7,793 nt of DNA, from contig JAPKZP010000120.1 of assembly GCA_026393735.1 (NCBI GenBank), positions 1 to 7,793 of the forward strand, written 5' to 3'. How positions within the stretch are numbered: position 1 is the stretch's first letter; each line of letters opens with the position of its first letter. The translations under genes were made by a program, and so were the position numbers. The DNA is from Acidobacteriota bacterium. Lineage in GTDB: Bacteria; Acidobacteriota; Vicinamibacteria; Vicinamibacterales; JAKQTR01. The notes under the pieces are model-generated. The model worked only from the letters and a program-made list of their open reading frames with translations. It was not told the DNA's origin and made no database searches. Positions 1 through 4,915 of the stretch are shown here, one piece after another.

Positions 1-2
1 CG

Positions 3-1190
3 AAGGTGGGCGTGTCGTGGGGACGCGCCTCGTTCGCGCTGTCGGTGCAGTACTGGATCAACGACCTGCTGATGGTCGTGTTCTTCTTCGTCGTCGGCCT
101 CGAGATCAAGCGCGAGCTCGTCGTGGGCCAGCTCTCCACGGCGAAGCGCGCCGCCCTCCCGGTGATGGCAGCGATCGGCGGGATGGTCGTCCCGGCGCTG
201 CTCTACACGATGTTGAACGGCGGCAGCGAAGGAGCCCCCGGCTGGGGCATCCCGATGGCCACCGACATCGCCTTCGCCCTGGGGGTGCTTGCCGTCTTCG
301 GCGCGCGCGTGCCGATCGGCCTCAAGGTGTTCCTGACCGCCCTGGCAATTGTCGACGACCTCGGCGCCGTGCTGGTGATTGCCCTGTTCTACACGGCGCA
401 GATCAACCTGATCGCGCTGGCGGCCGCGGCGGTCTTCCTGCTGCTGATCGCGATCGCCAATCGCGCGGGCCTCACGCACCCCGTCATCTACGTCGCGCTC
501 GCCTTCGGTGTCTGGGCCGGCATCCTCGGTTCAGGCGTGCACGCCACCGTGGCCGGCGTACTCGTGGCGCTCCTGGTTCCTATCCGCGCGCGGCGTGACC
601 CGCAGGAGTTCCTCGCGGTTTCCGACGGACGGCTCGCCGAACTGCGCGCGGTCCGACTGACGCAGGACAGCATGATCGAGGACCGGTCGCAGCTTGACGC
701 GATCTCCGACCTGTACCGGGCCGCGGGCGGCATGCGCCCGCCGGGACTGGTACTTGAAGAAGTGTTCCATCCATTTGTCGTGTTCGTCATCCTGCCGCTT
801 TTTGCGCTATTCAACGCGGGCGTCGCCATCGACGGCAGCATCATCGTCGACAGTCTCCGCCACCCCGTCAGCCTCGGAATCACGATCGGGCTCGTCCTGG
901 GCAAGCAACTGGGGATTGCGCTCTTCAGCTGGATCGCCGTCAGAAGCGGCCGCGCCGACCTGCCGCAGGGGGTGAGGTGGTCGCACATCTACGGCGGGGC
1001 CTGCCTGGCGGGCATCGGCTTCACGATGTCGCTGTTCGTCACGGAACTCGCGTTCAGCGACATCGCGACGCTCGGCCGCGCCAAGGTGGGAATCCTCACG
1101 GCATCGGTGGTCGCCGCGCTGTGGGGCGCGGTCGTGCTGCAGTTGGGCCTTCGGCGACCCCGCGCTTCTACTGGGCGGAACCGCGCATGA
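3..1190 (+). CDS. nhaA: Na+/H+ antiporter NhaA, 5'-truncated
   Basis: Inner-membrane antiporter that exports Na+ (or Li+) in exchange for periplasmic protons, for pH and sodium homeostasis. The frame is open from base 3 and the protein begins inside the family's N-terminal part. Aligned from memory with E. coli NhaA, about 46 residues are missing, so the true start lies left of the window; the GTG at base 6 is not the start. Numbering from that GTG, the family signatures are WINDLLMVVFF at 17-27, GLEIKREL at 31-38, ATDIAFALG with Asp87 (E. coli D133), the ion-binding pair Asp117-Asp118 in LAIVDDLGA (D163/D164), SGVHATVAG with His179 (H225), the lysine in GKQLGI at 300 (K300), and GIGFTMS at 337-343. 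The loop at about 193-250 is some 45 residues longer than in E. coli and rich in charged residues. The C-terminus is intact. The last 23 bp overlap the end of the convergent gene. Confidence 0.96.
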   Translation, partial: KVGVSWGRASFALSVQYWINDLLMVVFFFVVGLEIKRELVVGQLSTAKRAALPVMAAIGGMVVPALLYTMLNGGSEGAPGWGIPMATDIAFALGVLAVFGARVPIGLKVFLTALAIVDDLGAVLVIALFYTAQINLIALAAAAVFLLLIAIANRAGLTHPVIYVALAFGVWAGILGSGVHATVAGVLVALLVPIRARRDPQEFLAVSDGRLAELRAVRLTQDSMIEDRSQLDAISDLYRAAGGMRPPGLVLEEVFHPFVVFVILPLFALFNAGVAIDGSIIVDSLRHPVSLGITIGLVLGKQLGIALFSWIAVRSGRADLPQGVRWSHIYGGACLAGIGFTMSLFVTELAFSDIATLGRAKVGILTASVVAALWGAVVLQLGLRRPRASTGRNRA

Positions 1191-1794
1191 CCATGCCCTG
1201 CTTCCGCATTTCTTTGGCCGTGTCGTCCACGAGCTGCTTGATCAGACTGCCGGCCCCCTTGGGATTGGTCTTTTCACTCACGCTCGCCCACACGAGCTTG
1301 CCGTCCGGAAGCCGGAAGATGAGGGTCTCGACCGTGATGACGCGGTCTTCCTGCCAGCTGCCTGCCACGACGACGCTGCTCCAGCCGTAGCCGTAGTACC
1401 CCCACAGCGATCCGTAGTACGGCGTGGCCCACATGTCCGGGGTGTAGCTGACTTCCTTCTCGGACGACACGACGCGCATCGCCACCACGCCGGCGACGGC
1501 CGCACGCTCGAACCACCCCCTGGCCTTGTCCTTGTCGCGCAACTCCTCGCGGGGGATGAGCCGATACGCCGCCACGCCCTGGACACCGCGCGCGGTGAGT
1601 TCCCCGGCGAGCGCCTCCTCGCTCGACACCTCAAGGTTCTGATCGTCGGTCATGACCAGCGCCACGATCTTCTTGCCGCTGTAGTCCGCCGGCTCGATTC
1701 CGGGCGCCTTCCATGTCGACTTGAATTTTCCGGCGTACGCAACGCCGCCCAGAACGAGCGTGACCGTCAATGCCGCAGCGAGAGTCCGACGCAT
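1168..1794 (-). CDS. Secreted protein of unknown function, DUF4136-like
   Basis: Not recognised as a characterised protein. The 208-residue product starts with a clear Sec signal peptide: an Arg-Arg start, a hydrophobic stretch at about 5-18, and a likely signal peptidase I site after AYA at 19-21. The mature part is about 187 residues with no cysteine, so it is neither a lipoprotein nor a heme protein. It looks like an alpha/beta domain: a strand-like KKIVALVM at 41-48, an amphipathic helix with SSEEALAGEL at 57-66, a Tyr/Gly-rich stretch (YYGYGW at 133-138), then VETLIFRLPDGKLVWASVSE at 155-174. The strand-turn motif DGKLVW resembles the C-terminal half of DUF4136 and related envelope proteins; this is a resemblance, not a demonstrated match. 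The ATG at 1794 is favoured by a strong AAGGAG eight bases upstream. It is last on the minus strand, 105 nt after the pentaheme cytochrome, and may be a separate unit or the operon tail. Confidence 0.8.
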   Translation of the reverse strand: MRRTLAAALTVTLVLGGVAYAGKFKSTWKAPGIEPADYSGKKIVALVMTDDQNLEVSSEEALAGELTARGVQGVAAYRLIPREELRDKDKARGWFERAAVAGVVAMRVVSSEKEVSYTPDMWATPYYGSLWGYYGYGWSSVVVAGSWQEDRVITVETLIFRLPDGKLVWASVSEKTNPKGAGSLIKQLVDDTAKEMRKQGMVMRGSAQ

Positions 1795-1802
1795 GTGCTG
1801 TA

Positions 1803-1808
1803 CTCCTT
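1803..1808 (-). promoter_or_regulatory. Shine-Dalgarno AAGGAG of the DUF4136-like gene
   Basis: The minus strand reads AAGGAG here, eight bases before the ATG at 1794. It is the best ribosome binding site in the window and fixes that start. The rest of the 105-nt gap (1795-1899) holds only two short GC-rich inverted repeats (CCGTC/GACGG at 1851-1861 and GTCCG/CGGAC at 1870-1881), neither followed by a T-run, so no terminator or promoter is called. Confidence 0.8.
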
Positions 1809-1899
1809 GACCGGATGACTGGAATGCCGGTGAACCGCAGTCCGATCTTACCGTCAGACGGGGGCGGCTGTCCGAACGGACTCGCGTAGCGGCCCGCCG

Positions 1900-3135
1900 T
1901 TACTTCGCTCGAGCAGGTGCAGCGGGCATGACGGCCTGCTGCCGCTGGAACTCGGCGTATGCCGCGCGCAACTCCCGGACGGCCTCGTCTTTCTGTGCCG
2001 GGGACAGCATGAACTGCCGCGCGAACACCGCCTTCATCGTGCCGCTCGGGTTCTTCACGAATGTGTCGACCGGCACGCTGAACCTCCGCTCTACATCGTC
2101 CATGGCCGTGGAGAGGTCCGGGCCGATGGGCGTCGGGCTCTTCACGCCGAAGACGGACACGGGGTGGCACTGGTAGCAGCCCGTCTTGACGAACCAGGCA
2201 CCCGGACCCCGCTCCATCTCCGCTGCCAAGGCTCGCTCTTGCGGGGACGGCGAATCGGTACGCGGGAGATCGCCGAGGAGCGACGCGTCCACGCCGACCC
2301 GTCGCCATGACATCACGAGCAGCGCCAGCGCTTTGATGTCGTCGGGCGGCAGATGGAAGCTCGGCATCACGGTTTCGGCGACCAGCGCCCGCGGGTCCTG
2401 GAAGTGAGCCTCGTGCCAGGTGAACACGCTTCGACGCCCTGAGAGCCGGCCGTAGTCGTACTGCTCCGGGTTCTTGTCGCCGGCCCAGCTCAGGTCGGGA
2501 CCGATGAGGCCTCCCCGCCCATTGATCCGGTGACAGGCACGGCACCCTTTCTCGTCAACCAGTCGCTTGCCGCGGTTGATGATCTCGGCGCCAGCCGTCG
2601 CGGTCTCGTACCGGTGACATGCGTTGCAGTTGAGCGCCATGAGCGAGGCGCGGCCCGCGCCTGGCAACAGGCTGGCCGCCATCGAGGCGTCAGCGAGCGG
2701 CTCGGGCCAGTAGGGCACGTGCCCGTGGGCGCGCTCGCGATCGACGGCCCAGCCCTGCCCGCCGTGACAGAGCGTGCAGCCGAACCGATTCGTCGGGTGT
2801 GCGCGAAGCATGCCCGCAGGGTGCGTCCGCAGCGGTTCGTCGCCGCGCTCGAACCCGCGCCAGGCGGTCGCGAGATGGCACGAGGGGCACCGATCGGCGC
2901 GCCCCGCACCCGGGACCCAGAGCTGCTGGATTCCGGCGGGCACGGCCGTCGCGGCGGCATCTCCCAGCCTGCGCTGCACGAGGTTCCCGAACTGCCGCTG
3001 ATGATCCCGGTACTCGGGAACCGCCTCCCGGTACACCAGCCACGCGGTAGCCCCCACGAGCAGGACCGCAAGCACAGCCAGCAGCGCGACGTCGCGCCGG
3101 CCCGGTTCGCCCGCATTCAGCGTGACTCTGGCCAC
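1900..3135 (-). CDS. Membrane-anchored pentaheme cytochrome c of a bc-type complex
   Basis: Probable c-type cytochrome subunit that accepts electrons from the Rieske protein, in place of cytochrome c1 or f. The 411-residue product has one N-terminal membrane anchor at about 15-35 and a large periplasmic part with five CxxCH motifs: CPSCH 83-87, CTLCH 120-124, CNACH 170-174, CRACH 198-202 and CYQCH 320-324. The first pair, with THP, HPTNRFGC and HGGQG around it, looks like the diheme module often seen next to Rieske/cytochrome b genes. The middle part has MPSFHLPPDDIKAL from residue 257, where Met257 is a candidate axial ligand as in class I cytochromes c. The last part is monoheme-like (IGPDLS, then LSPAQKDEAV). 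The GTG at 3135 was chosen because it begins one base after the cytochrome b stop, with GAGGT six bases upstream, and puts the anchor near the N-terminus. An in-frame ATG at 3216 would add 27 anchor-less residues inside cytochrome b. Function is inferred from hemes and neighbours. Confidence 0.9.
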   Translation of the reverse strand: MARVTLNAGEPGRRDVALLAVLAVLLVGATAWLVYREAVPEYRDHQRQFGNLVQRRLGDAAATAVPAGIQQLWVPGAGRADRCPSCHLATAWRGFERGDEPLRTHPAGMLRAHPTNRFGCTLCHGGQGWAVDRERAHGHVPYWPEPLADASMAASLLPGAGRASLMALNCNACHRYETATAGAEIINRGKRLVDEKGCRACHRINGRGGLIGPDLSWAGDKNPEQYDYGRLSGRRSVFTWHEAHFQDPRALVAETVMPSFHLPPDDIKALALLVMSWRRVGVDASLLGDLPRTDSPSPQERALAAEMERGPGAWFVKTGCYQCHPVSVFGVKSPTPIGPDLSTAMDDVERRFSVPVDTFVKNPSGTMKAVFARQFMLSPAQKDEAVRELRAAYAEFQRQQAVMPAAPARAK

Positions 3136-3136
3136 C

Positions 3137-4327
3137 CTAGAACCTCGTCGGCACGTTGGCCCATGGCTGCCACGGCCAGTAGAACTGCCACGAGGGCCCG
3201 CGCAACAGACCCACACCGGTCAACACGATGACGATCGCGGCAATCGCGATGAAGACGAGCACCTGCGTGCGGCGCTCACGCGGCAGCGTCGCGCCGACGG
3301 TGGCGGCCGGCGATCGATCGAGCCACGGCCAGAGCGTCAGGAGCACCAGCAGTGCCATGGGAAGCACGACGCCGCCGATGAACGCGCCATTGACGGCGAC
3401 CGATCCAATCCGCACGGTGGTGTCGGCCACGATCTCCTGCAGCCACAGGAAGTACCACGGCGCTTTCGCCGGGTTCGGTGTCACCAGCGCGTTGGCCGCC
3501 TCTTCGAGCGGCGACGGGATCACGAGGGCCAGCACCGTGACGACGAGCCACGTGAGGAGCGCCACCACCGTCACCCGCCGCGCGACAGCGGGGATGGCAA
3601 CGACGACCTCGGCGGCGTCCTGCGGCGCATCTCCGCGCGCCAGCCCGCCATCCTTCCGGACCCGCCACATGTGGTACGCGAAGAGCACCGCCATCGCGAT
3701 CGGCACGACGACGATATGGAGCAGGTAGAAGCGCATCAACGCCGTCTGACCGATCTCGCGGCCGCCTATCAGTGCGTCGCGAATCGCAGGGCCGACAAGC
3801 AGGGTCGACGACACGATGTTCATGCTGACAGTCACTGCCCAGAACGCCAGCTGATCCCATGGCAGCAGGTAGCCGGTGAACGACAGCAGCAGGGTCCCGA
3901 CGAGCATCGCGACGCCGATCACCCAGTTCCACTCGCGATGCTGCTCCCGCTGGCCCGCGTTCTTGTACGCGCCCGTCAGGAACACCCGCACAAGGTGCAG
4001 CGAGACCACGATCACCATGAGGTGGGCGGCGATGCGATGCGCCGCGCGTATCCACCAGCCGAACGACACGACATGCTCGATGTCCTTGATGGACTGATAC
4101 GCCTCCCGCGTGGATGGAACGTAGAACACCATCAGCGGCAGGCCCGAGAGCAGGAGCAGCACGAAGAGGACCCACGTGACAGTGCCCAGCCAGAACGACG
4201 GGGTCCAGGCGATCGACGTCAATCGCATCCGCGCCGGGAACCAGTGCAGGAGCAGGTTCGCCAGAATGGCGTCGGTCGCCTCACCGGTAGAGGCCGGACG
4301 AAGGCTCCAGAAACGCCGGCGGGTCAC
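3137..4327 (-). CDS. Cytochrome b of a Rieske/cytochrome b complex (fused b6 and subunit IV type)
   Basis: Membrane subunit that oxidises quinol at the Qo site and carries two b hemes. The 396-residue protein has about seven membrane segments (roughly 46-68, 97-117, 134-155, 200-222, 252-271, 311-333, 357-374), matching a four-helix b6 part joined to a three-helix subunit IV part. The heme ligands are visible: His97 and His111 (RAAHRIAAH...HLVRVFLTG, spacing 14) and His204 and His219 (RFYLLH...YHMWRVRKDG, spacing 15). Spacing 14/15 is b6f-like; classical bc1 is 14/14. TGYLLPWDQ at 151-159 and NPAKAPWYFLWLQE at 285-298 are also family signatures. At the PEWY position the protein reads APWY, so the usual Glu is missing. 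There is no cysteine, which excludes the covalent extra heme of plant b6f. The start is GTG, 10 nt after the Rieske stop, with only a weak ribosome binding site; the next gene begins one base after the stop. Confidence 0.95.
   Translation of the reverse strand: MTRRRFWSLRPASTGEATDAILANLLLHWFPARMRLTSIAWTPSFWLGTVTWVLFVLLLLSGLPLMVFYVPSTREAYQSIKDIEHVVSFGWWIRAAHRIAAHLMVIVVSLHLVRVFLTGAYKNAGQREQHREWNWVIGVAMLVGTLLLSFTGYLLPWDQLAFWAVTVSMNIVSSTLLVGPAIRDALIGGREIGQTALMRFYLLHIVVVPIAMAVLFAYHMWRVRKDGGLARGDAPQDAAEVVVAIPAVARRVTVVALLTWLVVTVLALVIPSPLEEAANALVTPNPAKAPWYFLWLQEIVADTTVRIGSVAVNGAFIGGVVLPMALLVLLTLWPWLDRSPAATVGATLPRERRTQVLVFIAIAAIVIVLTGVGLLRGPSWQFYWPWQPWANVPTRF
3142..3146 (-). promoter_or_regulatory. 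Shine-Dalgarno GAGGT before the pentaheme cytochrome GTG start
   Basis: GAGGT on the minus strand lies inside the last codons of cytochrome b, six bases before the GTG at 3135. It supports that start over the ATG at 3216 and suggests translational coupling, since the cytochrome b stop and the next start are one base apart. Confidence 0.6.
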
Positions 4328-4337
4328 GACGGGATTC

Positions 4338-4847
4338 TCATGACAGCGTCAACACGAAGGATGCGCCGACCTCGTCGGTCAGATTGACGACAAGTTGTCC
4401 ATCGTCCGGGGCCAGGGCCAGGCGGTACCGGGCGAGCGGACGCGGGGCGGGACCCGAGATGTTCGTTCCGTCCGCGCGGTAGCGGGATCCATGGCAGGGG
4501 CACGAGAACTGCTGAACCTGGAGGTGCGGCCGAGCGCCAGGGTCCGGGCCGTCGGTCAACTGCTGGACGTCGGCGTGCACCGTGCAGCCAAGGTGCGTGC
4601 ACACCGCAGAGACCGCTCGAAAGACCTTGCTGTCGCGGACGATGAAGAGACGCTGGGCCGGCAGGAACGTGAGGCCGTCGGCGAACGACTCGGGCAGGCC
4701 AATCTTGACAGTCGATGGCGAGTCGTACGTGACGTTGGGTACGCACGAACGCACCAGAATGCCGCCCTGTGCCGCCAGGCCGGCGAGTCCGGCGGCCGCA
4801 GCGAGTCTGGACAGGAACGAGCGCCGGGTCTGGGAATCACCATCCAT
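4338..4847 (-). CDS. Rieske [2Fe-2S] protein, Tat-exported, of a bc-type complex
   Basis: Iron-sulfur subunit that takes one electron from quinol at the Qo site and passes it to the c-type cytochrome. From the chosen ATG (4847) the product is 169 residues and starts with a twin-arginine signal (TRRSFL at 7-12, then an Ala/Leu-rich hydrophobic stretch to about 27) that probably stays as a membrane anchor. Both cluster-binding motifs are complete: CTHLGC at 83-88 and CPCHGS at 116-121. By family rules Cys83, His85, Cys116 and His119 bind the cluster and Cys88-Cys118 form the disulfide. About 27 residues separate the motifs. The C-terminal GPAPRPLARY is a typical Rieske element. A GTG at 4874 would add nine residues; the ATG was preferred because it gives a short, usual Tat N-region, but neither start has a good ribosome binding site. 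The stop lies 10 nt before cytochrome b, so the two genes are surely co-transcribed. Confidence 0.94.
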   Translation of the reverse strand: MDGDSQTRRSFLSRLAAAAGLAGLAAQGGILVRSCVPNVTYDSPSTVKIGLPESFADGLTFLPAQRLFIVRDSKVFRAVSAVCTHLGCTVHADVQQLTDGPDPGARPHLQVQQFSCPCHGSRYRADGTNISGPAPRPLARYRLALAPDDGQLVVNLTDEVGASFVLTLS

Positions 4848-4915
4848 GGGTCGCCAGACCGCGCGGCTCGTCACGAGCCACGCGGGGCGTTACATGATAG
4901 CGCAGGCGACTTCTC

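Noticed and set aside
1851..1881. Possible terminator between the pentaheme cytochrome and the DUF4136-like gene
   Set aside because: Only two 5-bp stems with very short loops (1-2 nt) and no T-run follow the stop at 1900; too weak to call.
1631..2545. 304-codon minus-strand frame overlapping the pentaheme cytochrome
   Set aside because: It is on the same strand in another frame, Arg-rich and without motifs; the CxxCH motifs and good start belong to the other frame.
3136..3216. ATG at 3216 as the start of the pentaheme cytochrome
   Set aside because: It would add 27 residues (Cys/Arg/Gly-rich) before the anchor and overlap cytochrome b by 80 bases; the GTG at 3135 has a GAGGT and directly follows the previous stop.
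3122..4387. 421-codon plus-strand open frame opposite cytochrome b
   Set aside because: Its composition is extremely Arg/His/Asp/Gln-rich, the usual mirror of a membrane protein gene; the opposite strand encodes an unmistakable cytochrome b.
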